This document shows positions 9,016 through 17,510 of a stretch of DNA of 40,371 bases, one piece after another. The position numbers and the translations under genes were made by a program. Source of the stretch: Alcanivorax sp. S71-1-4 (lineage in GTDB: Bacteria > Pseudomonadota > Gammaproteobacteria > Pseudomonadales > Alcanivoracaceae). A model generated the notes under the pieces. It made no database searches, was not told the DNA's origin, and saw only the letters and a list, made by a program, of their open reading frames with translations. How positions within the stretch are numbered: the stretch's first letter is position 1; each line of letters opens with the position of its first letter. The stretch spans positions 1 to 40,371 of the forward strand of contig NZ_AQOR01000034.1 of NCBI RefSeq assembly GCF_009846755.1, in the 5' to 3' direction.

Positions 9016-9085
9016 AAACCACATCATCCCGCAGGCCCCTGTCGTCGCGCCCCGTTTGCCGGCGCGTTCTTCTCTGGAGAGCCTG

Positions 9086-10273
9086 ATGCGCACCATATCC
9101 CCACCCGCCCCCGAACGCCTGCTGGCCATGCTCTGCTTCAGCACCTTTCTGGGCTTCCTCACGGTCGGCCTGCCGTTGCCGGTGATTTCACTCTACGTGC
9201 ATGAACAACTCGGATTCGGCAGCGTGCTGGTCGGCACCGCCGTCGGCATCCAGTTTCTGTCGACGCTGCTGACGCGCGGCTATGCCGGACGGATCGCCGA
9301 CACGCAGGGGCCCAGGCCCGCCATGATCAACGGGCTGTGGCTATGTGCCCTGTCCGGCCTGCTGTACATCGCCACCGACTGGCTGCCGCTGTCCGCCGAA
9401 GGCCGCCTCGGCGTCATGATCATCGGCCGGCTGATACTCGGCTACGGCCAGAGCCTGCTGGTCGCCGGCATGCTCGGCTGGGGCATCGGTACCGTCGGCG
9501 GCGCGCGTTCCGGCAAGGTCATGGCGTGGACCGGCATGGCCATCTACGGCGCCATGGCACTGGGCGCACCGCTGGGTCTGTGGCTGTATCGGCAGGTGGA
9601 CCTGGCCCTGGTGGGCCTGCTGGTGGGCCTGTTACCCGCACTCGGCGTGCTGCTGGTGCGGAATATTCCGACCGTGCCCGTCACTGCCGGCGAACGCCGC
9701 TCATTCATCCGTGTGTTGGGCAGCATCTGGCAACCCGGCATGGGGCTGGCGCTGCAGGGGGTGGGCTTTGCCGCCATCGGCGCCTTTATCAGCCTGCATT
9801 TCGTTCACGAAGGCTGGGCCGGTGCGGGCCTGGCGCTGACCTGCTTTGGCTTGTCGTTCGCGCTGGTGCGGGTGTTTTTCGGCCATCTGCCAGACAAACT
9901 CGGCGGCCCGCGCGTGGCCGTGGTGGCCCTGATGGTGGAAGCCGCTGGGCTGTTCGTGCTGTACCTGGCCCCGAGCGCGCCCTGGGCACTGGCCGGCGCC
10001 GCCATCACCGGGCTGGGCAGTTCACTGATTTTCCCTTCGCTGGGGCTGGTGGTGGTGAGCCGGGTCGAACCGCAGATGCGCGCCACCGCACTGGGCGGTT
10101 ATGCCGCATTCCAGGATGTGGCCTATGGGCTGACCGGCCCACTGGCCGGCTTGATGGTAGGCGCCTACGGTTATGCCTCCGCGTTTCTGCTTGGTGCGAT
10201 CGCCGCCCTGATTGCGTTGGTGATCGCATTGCAATTGAGCTGGGTGTACGGGAAACGCACGGCGACATGCTGA
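9086..10273 (+). CDS. MFS transporter (YhhS/YfcJ-like)
   Basis: This 395-residue, 12-helix major facilitator transporter sits in the inner membrane. It carries the opening FLGFLTVGLPLPVISLYVHEQLGFG, split here only by reading: TVGLPLPVIS near residue 28, then STLLTRGYAGRIADTQGPR, the MFS loop 2-3 signature (about 70-88). The pattern resembles the YhhS/YfcJ branch, whose substrates are poorly known and may include drugs or sugars. The start at 9086 follows GGAGAG. An in-frame ATG 30 bases earlier lacks such a site. A pair of ATCGAT palindromes precedes the gene and matches the pair before the DUF6351 gene, suggesting one regulator for both. Confidence 0.92.
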   Translation: MRTISPPAPERLLAMLCFSTFLGFLTVGLPLPVISLYVHEQLGFGSVLVGTAVGIQFLSTLLTRGYAGRIADTQGPRPAMINGLWLCALSGLLYIATDWLPLSAEGRLGVMIIGRLILGYGQSLLVAGMLGWGIGTVGGARSGKVMAWTGMAIYGAMALGAPLGLWLYRQVDLALVGLLVGLLPALGVLLVRNIPTVPVTAGERRSFIRVLGSIWQPGMGLALQGVGFAAIGAFISLHFVHEGWAGAGLALTCFGLSFALVRVFFGHLPDKLGGPRVAVVALMVEAAGLFVLYLAPSAPWALAGAAITGLGSSLIFPSLGLVVVSRVEPQMRATALGGYAAFQDVAYGLTGPLAGLMVGAYGYASAFLLGAIAALIALVIALQLSWVYGKRTATC

Positions 10274-10628
10274 GGGAAACGCCGTGATAACCAGACACGG
10301 CAGGATTCACACTGGGATTCACGCTCAGCCTGGGCAAGTGTACGGCAACCAGGCGAGCATTCATTGCGCCGCAGATTGTGCTGCAAAATATTCAAACGTC
10401 GATGCGCGCCTGGTAATGACGACTTTTTTCAAAGCCCGATTCAAAATCACCGCCGCATTCGCCCCGAGAGCCAATATCTGACAAGCAATTGGGCGGATCG
10501 CCTGCATCCGCTGACGACAATGGCGCGCTTGCGGTAATGTCGCTGGCTGACAGCGGCAAACGTTGCCACATGTCATGCTGTGTCCGAACCGATGCCAGGG
10601 AAGGCATGGGTATGGCACGGAGCCCGAC
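10274..10628. other. Intergenic region before the Rpn gene, no gene seen
   Basis: These 355 bases have several short open frames without ribosome sites and no convincing protein. No strong terminator was found for the MFS gene. The promoter of the Rpn gene should lie here. Confidence 0.4.
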
Positions 10629-11654
10629 ATGGAGGACCACGATACCGGCTGTCGCCTGCTGTTTTCTCACCCGGAAATGGTCCGCGACCTGCTCACCGGC
10701 TTTGTGCCGGAGAGCTGGGTGGCGGAACTGGACCTGGACACACTGGAGAAGGTCAGCGGCAGCTATGTCACCGATGACCTGCGCAGCCGCTGCGACGATG
10801 TGATCTGGCGCGTCCGCTGGGGTGAGGAATGGATTTATCTCTACCTGCTGCTGGAATTCCAGTCCACCGTGGACCCGTATATGGCCGTGCGCATCATGGC
10901 CTATGTCGCCCTGCTCTATCAGGACCTGATCCGCGCCGGGCAACTGGGCGAGACCGGCTACCTGCCTCCGGTCGTGCCCGTGGTGCTCTACAACGGCCGG
11001 CCTCGCTGGCAGGCGCCGACGGATATCCAGGCGCTGATCTTCCCGGTCACTGGTGAACTGGCACGCTATCAGCCCAGGCTGCACTACCTGCTGCTGGACG
11101 AAGGCCGCTTCGAGGAACAGGCTCTGGCGCCGCTGCAGAATCTCGTCGCGGCCCTGTTCCGGTTGGAGAACAGCCGGGACGCGGCGGCTATTCAGCAGGT
11201 CTTGCGGCATCTGATAGACTGGCTACACGCACCGCAGCAGGCGGGTTTGCGCCGGAGTTTCACGGAATGGCTCAGGCGGGTACTGTTGCCGAGCCGATTG
11301 CCGGATATCACCATACCGGCCATGCAGGAATTGCAGGAGGTGGATGACATGCTCGCTGAACGGGTGAAGGAATGGTACGCAGAGTACGAACGGAAGGGCC
11401 TGCAGGCCGGGATGGAGAAAGGTCTGGAGAAAGGCCTGGAAGAAGGCCTGGAAAAAGGCTTGGAGAAAGGCCGCAGCGACGAGGCGCGCCGTATTCTGTC
11501 GCGATTGATGACACGGCGCTTCAATGAACTGTCACCCGCCGTTGAAGCGCGCCTTGAGGCCGCCTCGCTGGAACAGCTTGAACTGTGGGTCGACCGGATT
11601 CTTGATGCGTCATCGCCAGAAGATTTGTTTGGCCAGGCGCCTCCAGCCGGTTAA
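10629..11654 (+). CDS. Rpn-family recombination-promoting nuclease / transposase_31-like
   Basis: This 341-residue protein of the Rpn (YhgA-like, PD-(D/E)XK) family has an N-terminal nuclease domain: DDVIWRVRW with the acidic pair (about 58) and YLLLEFQS, in which Glu-Phe-Gln forms the E-x-Q element (about 80), fit the fold. The C-terminal part (about 240-341) is charged and contains five tandem xLEKG units (about 262-281). The start at 10629 has GGAG six bases upstream. Known Rpn proteins cleave DNA, promote RecA-independent recombination and act in phage defence. Several rpn genes also make a small protein from an internal start that restrains the nuclease. A strong candidate for such a start is present at 11349. 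The gene stands alone. Confidence 0.9.
   Translation: MEDHDTGCRLLFSHPEMVRDLLTGFVPESWVAELDLDTLEKVSGSYVTDDLRSRCDDVIWRVRWGEEWIYLYLLLEFQSTVDPYMAVRIMAYVALLYQDLIRAGQLGETGYLPPVVPVVLYNGRPRWQAPTDIQALIFPVTGELARYQPRLHYLLLDEGRFEEQALAPLQNLVAALFRLENSRDAAAIQQVLRHLIDWLHAPQQAGLRRSFTEWLRRVLLPSRLPDITIPAMQELQEVDDMLAERVKEWYAEYERKGLQAGMEKGLEKGLEEGLEKGLEKGRSDEARRILSRLMTRRFNELSPAVEARLEAASLEQLELWVDRILDASSPEDLFGQAPPAG
11349..11654 (+). CDS. Possible internal-start small Rpn protein (RpnS-like)
   Basis: Inside the Rpn gene, a full Shine-Dalgarno AGGAGGT lies at 11335-11341, seven bases before an in-frame ATG at codon 241. It would give a 101-residue protein (beginning MLAERVKEWYAEYERKG) made of the C-terminal domain only, including the GLEK repeats. 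It is a better ribosome site than that of the full-length gene. Intragenic RpnS proteins that inhibit the full-length toxin are known from enteric rpn genes. Whether this one is made is inference from the site alone. Confidence 0.45.
   Translation: MLAERVKEWYAEYERKGLQAGMEKGLEKGLEEGLEKGLEKGRSDEARRILSRLMTRRFNELSPAVEARLEAASLEQLELWVDRILDASSPEDLFGQAPPAG
11412..11471 (+). repeat. Five tandem 12-bp units encoding (M/L)EKG
   Basis: Five consecutive 12-base units of the form CTGGAGAAAGGC (first unit ATG, last unit TTG) encode M/L-E-K/E-K/E-G repeats in the C-terminal helix of the Rpn protein. The units are near identical, so copy number could vary by slippage without changing frame. Confidence 0.85.
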
Positions 11655-11796
11655 CCGGGCCGCATGACTTACCCGCAAAATGGCCACCCACGGACCTGTG
11701 AAAATTTGCAGGGCGCGTGTTTATGTTGGTAGAACATCGCAGTGCAGCGGTATCCGGCAACCATGCAGAATGGCTCCCCTCGGTAAGGGAAAGCCA

Positions 11797-11823
11797 GCAG
11801 GCCTTCGCACACTGAAGGCCTGC
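11797..11823. terminator. Bidirectional hairpin between Rpn and phospholipase genes
   Basis: There is a perfect 10-bp stem, GCAGGCCTTC with GAAGGCCTGC, and a 7-base loop, between two convergent genes (stop codons at 11654 and 11849). Only a short T stretch follows on the minus strand. It probably serves the minus-strand gene. Confidence 0.55.
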
Positions 11824-11848
11824 CGGTCTCAATCCTTACACATCAATC

Positions 11849-13495
11849 TCAATCCCAGCTCCACCGCTGCGACTTGCCACCGTGGAACGTCCACAAGTGC
11901 GCACGCTGGCCATTGCCCCACAACGGGTCTTTGATATCCAGCGCCCGGTGCGGTGCGTGCGCTGGCCTGAAGGAATTGCTCGCGCCCCGCGTCCAGACCT
12001 GATTGTCACCATTGTGGCAAGGCCAGAGCACCACACGCGTACCTTCGCTGGTGCCGCCGCCGGACACATCCGCACATTTGTCCGGCGCGGATTTCGCCCG
12101 CAGACGGCCTTGTGGATCGTGCCACCAGAGCTGGCTGTCGGCACCGTGGCAACTCCAGTGATGGATTTCCGTGCCATCTGCCGTGCTGCGGTCTTCCAGA
12201 TCCAGGCAACGGCCATGATCATTGCGCAGCTTGCGCCAGACCGGCTGGGCCGGCGGTTCAGGCGGTTGCACGACCGGATAATTCACCGGCAACCATTCCC
12301 CTTCGCTGGCCAGGTCGCTGTAGTTCAGCCATACCACCGTGGCGCCGGCGGAATCCCGTGCCTCTTTCAGTTTCTGGTTGCTGAAACCGTTGCGTGGCAC
12401 CTGGAACTGATACGTGCTGCCGAACTCCGCCGTGCAGGTTGCTGCAGCCTGCGCCCAGGGCACCGACGCAGCAGTCACAGACCAGCTGCCATCGTCCGCC
12501 TGGCAGGCGGCGCGGCGTGACTGGCCGCAGTTCACGTCGTTGAAGCGGCCGTCGGCACGCTGCTCGGCACAGTGTTCGTTGCCTCCCGAATTATTCGGTT
12601 CATTCTCGCCCCAGCTCCATACAGCCGCGGCAAGACGGCTGTCGAACGGCACCAGATGATCCAGGCCCACAATACCCAGATTGCATTGCATCGCCTCGGC
12701 CATGCGCTGCGGCGTCGTCGGTGGAGGCGGGTTGCCGAACGCGGCGCTCAGGTTGGTGCCGTCTTCATAAATCCGTACAAGATTGGTTTGCACGAACTGC
12801 TGCGTCCTCCCGCTGATGGTGCACAACGGATAAGACGCGAAGCTGTCGTTGCCAGTGGGGAAGCCGTAATTGAACACCGTCTGCGCCCAACGGGTGGTGC
12901 TGCAATCACCGCCGACCAACAACACTTGCTTGCCATCATTCACCATATCGGCACGGGTGATGTCCATCGGCAACGTGCGGCAGGAACCCGGCCGATAAAT
13001 GCGATCGCCCAGGTGCAGATCAAGAATGTCGACAGCACGGTCATGTTCGCTGTCCACATGCTCCTCGATGTAAATCAGAATGACCTGATCGTTGTTTTCG
13101 GGCCGCTCAAGCCAGGTGGCAATTTCCTTGATACCGTCCTCGAAATGACGGTCAAAGGTGGAGCAGCCTGTGTGGTCGCTGGTGCCATGGCACAGGATCA
13201 GTTTGCTGTAGGCCCAGTGCACATCCAGCTCCAGCGCGCGAACACCGAGATCCAGCTGGTCCACCACGCTGACCTGATGATTCGGGTCCCAGTAGCTGCC
13301 GAGATTCTGATACGCCACCGAGTTGTAGCTGTTGTGCGTGTACTGGAAGCTGGTCTGCCCCAGCGGCTCACCCATTTCCAGCGTACGCTGATGTGCAAGC
13401 GCCTCATAGTTCCAGCTATTGCGAAAATCCTCCACCGGCGTGGCGAAGGCTGCCGTGCTCAACAGGCACAGCATGGGAAAGGTCCGTCTGCTCAT
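11849..13495 (-). CDS. Secreted PI-PLC-X phosphodiesterase with C-type-lectin-like and ricin-B domains
   Basis: This 548-residue exported protein has a signal peptide cut near residue 19. Residues about 45-300 form a PLC-X barrel of the calcium-dependent type: YTHNSY (His54-Asn55), RALELDVHW (Glu89, Asp91), LCHG (His103) and VILIYIEEHV. All match the catalytic and metal-binding positions of eukaryote-type PLC. Residues about 295-400 look like a C-type-lectin-like domain (VWSWGENEPNNSGGNEHC). Residues about 415-548 are a ricin-B trefoil with QxW elements SQLWW, NQVWT and SQRWSW. A Pro-rich linker (VQPPEPPAQP) joins the last two. It likely cleaves a phosphoinositol or glycerophospho lipid outside the cell while binding glycans. 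The start ATG has a weak CAGGGG upstream. Confidence 0.9.
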   Translation of the reverse strand: MSRRTFPMLCLLSTAAFATPVEDFRNSWNYEALAHQRTLEMGEPLGQTSFQYTHNSYNSVAYQNLGSYWDPNHQVSVVDQLDLGVRALELDVHWAYSKLILCHGTSDHTGCSTFDRHFEDGIKEIATWLERPENNDQVILIYIEEHVDSEHDRAVDILDLHLGDRIYRPGSCRTLPMDITRADMVNDGKQVLLVGGDCSTTRWAQTVFNYGFPTGNDSFASYPLCTISGRTQQFVQTNLVRIYEDGTNLSAAFGNPPPPTTPQRMAEAMQCNLGIVGLDHLVPFDSRLAAAVWSWGENEPNNSGGNEHCAEQRADGRFNDVNCGQSRRAACQADDGSWSVTAASVPWAQAAATCTAEFGSTYQFQVPRNGFSNQKLKEARDSAGATVVWLNYSDLASEGEWLPVNYPVVQPPEPPAQPVWRKLRNDHGRCLDLEDRSTADGTEIHHWSCHGADSQLWWHDPQGRLRAKSAPDKCADVSGGGTSEGTRVVLWPCHNGDNQVWTRGASNSFRPAHAPHRALDIKDPLWGNGQRAHLWTFHGGKSQRWSWD

Positions 13496-13677
13496 CCCGA
13501 AAACCCCTGGTTGTTATGGTTATCACTGTCGGGCAAAGGTATTTGCCCGTGGTCATGCCAGACCCGGGAGACATACGGCGGGATTGTTTCCGAGACACTG
13601 CAGGCGGGGTTTATTTAGGCGGTTTAAACGGGCCGGGTCAAGTTTATGGCACCAACGTACATCATGGCGTTGCGCCA

Positions 13678-14181
13678 TCAATCCCCATCACATACGCCGT
13701 TTATCGCCTCACGGACCAGGCTGCCAGGTGACACGTCATGTGCCCGCAAGACACCCGGGCTGACTTCGAGCGCCGACTGGTACGGGTGCGGTGTCTGATA
13801 AGGCGGACACTCTCGTGCTGGCACACCGACACAAGGTGCCATTTTCTTGATGTCCACCACTTCGCCGGCTGCGCTGATAAACGCGACTTCCAGTGCGAAG
13901 GGCACGTTGAACATCCAGAATCCATATTTGGGCGTGGCTTCGCCCGGATAGCGGAACAGCATGCCCGTATCCGGCGCCAGCCGCTCGCGCCCCATCAGCC
14001 CGCGCTGGCGCTGTGTTTCGGTGGACGCCACTTCAACGGAGAGTGGCTCGGCAGCATCTCCCAGGCATAGCAATGCCGTCCCAAATACCACCTCTGCGCC
14101 CGTTGGCTCATCAGCGGCAGAACAGCCCAGTGCCCCCAGCATCAACAGCCCACACAGCAACCATTCTCCCGTTCTGTTCAT
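13678..14181 (-). CDS. DUF192-family lipoprotein
   Basis: This 167-residue protein has a lipoprotein signal peptide (LGALGC) and a DUF192 domain over about residues 45-155: the RQRGLMGRERL motif and the GFWMFNVPFALEVAFI segment are typical, as is the late ALEVSPG. DUF192 proteins are small beta-barrel-like domains of unknown role, found in many proteobacteria and archaea. The ATG at 14181 has AAGAGAG upstream; a TTG six codons earlier is less likely. It lies on the same strand as the phospholipase but 182 bases upstream of it, and is divergent from the oxidoreductase gene. Confidence 0.88.
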   Translation of the reverse strand: MNRTGEWLLCGLLMLGALGCSAADEPTGAEVVFGTALLCLGDAAEPLSVEVASTETQRQRGLMGRERLAPDTGMLFRYPGEATPKYGFWMFNVPFALEVAFISAAGEVVDIKKMAPCVGVPARECPPYQTPHPYQSALEVSPGVLRAHDVSPGSLVREAINGVCDGD

Positions 14182-14260
14182 ATCGCCCACTCTCTTCAAC
14201 GCATCAACGCCGATTCACTATACAATCACCGCTTCCCCCTGAGCAGCCCGCGAGCCCGCC

Positions 14261-15226
14261 ATGCACGCTCTGCAATTCACTGCCACTGGCGATCTGCGCC
14301 ATCTTGCCTTGGTTGATCTGCCCCGCCCCGTCCCAGCCGCCGGTGACGTACTGATCCGTGTCGACGCGGCCGGCCTCAACCCCAGCGACGTAAAAAACGT
14401 GCTCGGCCGCTTCCCCTACACCACCTTGCCGCGTGTGCCGGGGCGGGACGTGGCCGGAACTGTCGAGGCAGGCCCGGCTGAATTGATCGGCAGAGCCGTC
14501 TGGGCCACCGGCAGGGAGCCCGGCTTTACACGCGATGGCAGCCATGCGGAATGGCTGTGCCTGCCCGCCGGTGGCGTGGCGCTCAAACCGGCGTCACTGA
14601 GCTTCGCCCAGGCTGCGGCATGTGGCGTGCCCTACACCACCGCGTGGGATGGCCTGCGCCGGGCCGGCCTGGACGAAAACCAACAGGTGCTGGTGATAGG
14701 CGCCAACGGCGCCGTCGGCCGTGCCGCCATCGGACTGGCCAGGGCTTCAGGCGCCGCCGTGCTTGCCGCCGTGCGCGACAAGGGGAAACAACGACAACTG
14801 GAAGCAGAGGGGTATTCCTGCCTGATGCTGGACAACCCGGACACGCTGGCCGAACAGGTGGCACAACATTTCCCTGAGGGTGCAGATATTATCTTCGACA
14901 CCACCGGCTTCTGGCTTGCACCGGCCGTGGCCGCGCTGAACCGGTTTGGTCGTCTCGTCGTCATTGCCGCACCCGCCAATGGCATGGCGGAACTGCCGCT
15001 GCTCGCGCTCTATCGCAAAGGCGCCAGCATAGTGGGTGCCAATTCACTCCTCTATGGCTGTGAAGACTGCGCAGAAATGTTGCGGGAGATCGGTGCGCTG
15101 TTCGACAGCCACGCGTTGCCGCTGCCCACCCCACCCACCGAGGCAGCACTGGATGAAGGCCTGGCCAGCTATGCGCGCATCAACGCGGGCAGCAGCGAGA
15201 AGGTCGTGCTGCGTCCCGCGCGATAA
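14261..15226 (+). CDS. Medium-chain NAD(P)H:quinone-oxidoreductase-like protein
   Basis: This 321-residue MDR-superfamily enzyme is of the zinc-free quinone reductase type. A GroES-like N-terminal fold (AGLNPSDVKNVLG near residue 38, VPGRDVAGTVEAG near 59) precedes a Rossmann domain with VLVIGANGAVGRAAIGLA (about 146-163), which fits NAD(P) binding. No cluster of zinc-binding cysteines is seen. The family reduces quinones or enones with NADPH. The true substrate is unknown. No good ribosome site is visible before the ATG; the length and N-terminus agree with the family. It is divergent from the DUF192 gene and converges on the YegP gene with one base between stop codons. Confidence 0.92.
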   Translation: MHALQFTATGDLRHLALVDLPRPVPAAGDVLIRVDAAGLNPSDVKNVLGRFPYTTLPRVPGRDVAGTVEAGPAELIGRAVWATGREPGFTRDGSHAEWLCLPAGGVALKPASLSFAQAAACGVPYTTAWDGLRRAGLDENQQVLVIGANGAVGRAAIGLARASGAAVLAAVRDKGKQRQLEAEGYSCLMLDNPDTLAEQVAQHFPEGADIIFDTTGFWLAPAVAALNRFGRLVVIAAPANGMAELPLLALYRKGASIVGANSLLYGCEDCAEMLREIGALFDSHALPLPTPPTEAALDEGLASYARINAGSSEKVVLRPAR

Positions 15227-15227
15227 A

Positions 15228-15578
15228 TCAGCCGGCCTGCTTGCCTTCGGTGAAATCCTTCACCGTCGTCGAGCCACCATTGCTCTTCACTGATGCGATA
15301 CCGGCATCCCGGGACTGATCACTCGCGTACATCTGGCTGGTGCCGATCACCTGATGGTTGGCCGCCTTCAGATTGAAATAGGCCTTGCCATTACTGGCCG
15401 TCTTGCGCTCATAGCGCTCGTCTGCACCACAATTGGCCTGCACAGAAGCGATACCGTTTTCTGCACTGCTACGGGCGCGGTACAGCTCGCTGGTCAGAAT
15501 GGTTTCTGCGTTACCGGCTTTCAGAACAAACCGGAATTGCCCGTCACTGCTTTTATGTAGTTCATACCAACCGGCCAT
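15228..15578 (-). CDS. yegP: YegP-family (DUF1508) protein
   Basis: This 116-residue protein is made of two tandem DUF1508 repeats: GWYELHKSSDGQFRFVLKAGN with SELYRARSSAENGIASV, then AYFNLKAANHQ with SQMYASDQSRDAGIASV. The size and duplication match Escherichia coli YegP. The role is unknown; no signal peptide or membrane segment is present, so it is likely cytosolic. AAGGAG lies upstream of the ATG. It converges on the oxidoreductase gene. Confidence 0.9.
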   Translation of the reverse strand: MAGWYELHKSSDGQFRFVLKAGNAETILTSELYRARSSAENGIASVQANCGADERYERKTASNGKAYFNLKAANHQVIGTSQMYASDQSRDAGIASVKSNGGSTTVKDFTEGKQAG

Positions 15579-15999
15579 TATCCGCTCCTTGGCTGATCAG
15601 GGACGTGAGTGAGTGCGGCCGGCACCAGGCACGGCCTGAGACGATACTGGCGCTACACCCCCGAGAGGCACAGTGCGATTCCGGTGTCCGGTTGTTACGG
15701 TCAACAGGCGGCGTGTAACCCGGGTTGCGCAAAGATGAGGCGGAGGGCACTGATATGGCGCAGCGTCCTTGCCGACGGCCTCGGGCACTTTGAACAATAG
15801 GCCATTAAAAACAGAGAGTTGAGAAACCAAGCCGCGCATCGGCCAGGCCGCCAGACATCTTCCCAAATAAATGCGAATATGCCAATATTGCCAATGACTT
15901 GTTGCGCATTGTCTTCATGAAAGCGCCCTGGCAAACCACAGGGCGGCCCATTATCGCCGGCCACCACATCGTCTTGCCGGCGCAATCAGGAGAAACCTC
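15579..15999. other. Intergenic region, no convincing gene
   Basis: These 421 bases lie between the YegP start and the antitoxin-like gene. The short frames lack ribosome sites. A 7-bp hairpin (CGCCCTG with CAGGGCG, 15924-15945) lies about 55 bases before the next ATG. No partner toxin could be found here. Confidence 0.4.
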
Positions 16000-16296
16000 A
16001 TGATCACGTTCCAGCCAGGTGCCCCGTACGAATACGATCCCACCGAAGCACTGCGCCATCCCTATGGCACCGCCCGCTACCTGAATGATGCCTTCGCCAC
16101 CCGTGACATTGATTACATCCTGAAAGCCGTCGGGCGCGCCTTTCAGGCCCAGAATCCGGAAGCGCTGGTGTGGCAAAGCGGCCAGACCACAGGCCAGCTG
16201 CGCAACAGCTTCCTGCGTGACAAAAACCCGCCATTCAAAAGTGTGATTGCGTTGCTCTATAGCCTGGGTGTGGAGTTTTCCTGCAAGGAAGTCTGA
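16000..16296 (+). CDS. Orphan HigA-like addiction-module antidote protein
   Basis: This 98-residue protein resembles the 'probable addiction module antidote' family: YDPTEALRHPYGTARYLNDAF followed by an HTH of the lambda-repressor type over about residues 40-95. The reading is split here into TARYLNDAFATRDIDYILKA and, near the end, SVIALLYSLGVEF. AGGAGA lies seven bases before the ATG. Normally such a protein binds a RelE/HigB-type toxin encoded just upstream. Here no toxin gene is seen on either side, so it may be a solitary regulator or a remnant. It could also be a plain Xre-like DNA-binding protein. Confidence 0.72.
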   Translation: MITFQPGAPYEYDPTEALRHPYGTARYLNDAFATRDIDYILKAVGRAFQAQNPEALVWQSGQTTGQLRNSFLRDKNPPFKSVIALLYSLGVEFSCKEV

Positions 16297-16478
16297 CGCC
16301 CTTTCCTCTCGCTACCTCGCAGGGGGCGCCGCGCGCCCCACTGCGGATTTGAGCAACCGCTCACAATTCTGGCCCGATAATTGCTCCGTCCCTGATGATC
16401 GTCTGGGGGGACGTCCTTGTGGCCGGCCGGCGCCTGTGTACTGCGTCGCCAGGACCACGATGAGTCGAGGAGCAAGGC

Positions 16479-17510
16479 ATGCAGGACAATACCATCCTGG
16501 ATCTCGCCTATGACATCTCGCGCATGACCAGCGAGAAAGTCGGCGCCATTGAAACCATCATGCAGACCACCCGCCTCCTGGCGCTGAATGCCCGCATAGA
16601 AGCTGCGCGGGCAGGCACGGCCGGTGCAGCCTTCAGTGTGGTGGCGGAGGAAATTGCCAGTGTATCGGCCCAGATCAACAGCATAGCGTCAGAGTTTCGG
16701 ACAGGTGTTGCGAGCCATACCCGGCAAATCGAAGAAGCCGGGAAAAGCATGCTGATTGATTTCCGCGGCCAGAGGCTGATGGATCTGGCGTTGAACGCCA
16801 TCGAGATCATTGACCGAAATCTGTACGAGCGGTCTTGCGATGTGAGGTGGTGGGCTACGGACAGCGCCGTGGTCGCCGCCGCGGAAGCGCCTGCAGAGCG
16901 CGCCCTGCAGCAGCACGCCGGGGCCCGTCTGGCCACCATCCTGCGCTCCTATACCGTTTACCTTGATCTCTGGATAGTGGACGTTCAGGGACGCGTCATC
17001 AGCACAGGCAGGCCAGACCGATACCCTGACGCGATCGGAATGGATGTGTCCGGCACTGACTGGTTCAACGCTGCTCTGTCGACGCGTACCGGGGATGACT
17101 TCGCCGTGGCGGACGTGAGCATCAATGCTGCGCTTCACGACGCACCGGTTGCTACCTATGCAACGGCCATCAGGGCTGCCGGCCGAACCGATGGCAAACC
17201 GACAGGCGTGCTGGGGATATTCTTTGATTGGGCACCACAGGCCCAGGCAGTGATGAGTTCAGTTCTGCTGGCCGCCGACAACCAGAGCCAGGCTTACATC
17301 CTCGATGCCAAAGCGCGCGTTATCGCCGGCTCGCATCTAGAGCACGCGTTATACACGCCATACCCTTTGCGCACCGAGGAGAAAAGCAGCGGGTTCTATA
17401 TCAACGATCAGAGCCTCGTTGCATTTGCGCTGACGCCAGGCTACGAGACGTACGCCGGCATGGGCTGGTACGGCGTGATTGAAACGCCGGTCAGAGGCCA
17501 GGCTGGTTAG
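16479..17510 (+). CDS. Cytosolic MCP-signalling / Cache-domain protein
   Basis: This 343-residue protein has no signal peptide or membrane helix. Residues about 15-90 match one arm of a methyl-accepting chemotaxis signalling hairpin, with the hallmark LLALNARIEAARAG and FSVVAEEI. A linker with DVRWWATDSAVV (about 121-132) leads to a Cache-like sensor domain (about 150-335) containing YTVYLDLWIVDVQGRV, GDDFAVADVSIN, GVLGIFFDWAPQ and TPGYETYAGMGWYGVI. The signalling part precedes the sensor, the reverse of classical receptors, and it is too short for a full hairpin. It may bind a soluble metabolite and feed a chemotaxis-like pathway. GAGGAG lies six bases before the ATG. Its stop codon overlaps that of the convergent gene by 4 bases. 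Confidence 0.87.
   Translation: MQDNTILDLAYDISRMTSEKVGAIETIMQTTRLLALNARIEAARAGTAGAAFSVVAEEIASVSAQINSIASEFRTGVASHTRQIEEAGKSMLIDFRGQRLMDLALNAIEIIDRNLYERSCDVRWWATDSAVVAAAEAPAERALQQHAGARLATILRSYTVYLDLWIVDVQGRVISTGRPDRYPDAIGMDVSGTDWFNAALSTRTGDDFAVADVSINAALHDAPVATYATAIRAAGRTDGKPTGVLGIFFDWAPQAQAVMSSVLLAADNQSQAYILDAKARVIAGSHLEHALYTPYPLRTEEKSSGFYINDQSLVAFALTPGYETYAGMGWYGVIETPVRGQAG

Noticed and set aside
10392-11210. 272-codon minus-strand frame opposite the Rpn gene
   Set aside because: It is a codon shadow; the Rpn family match is on the plus strand.
12572-13618. 348-codon plus-strand frame opposite the phospholipase
   Set aside because: It is a shadow; the minus strand carries three recognisable domains.
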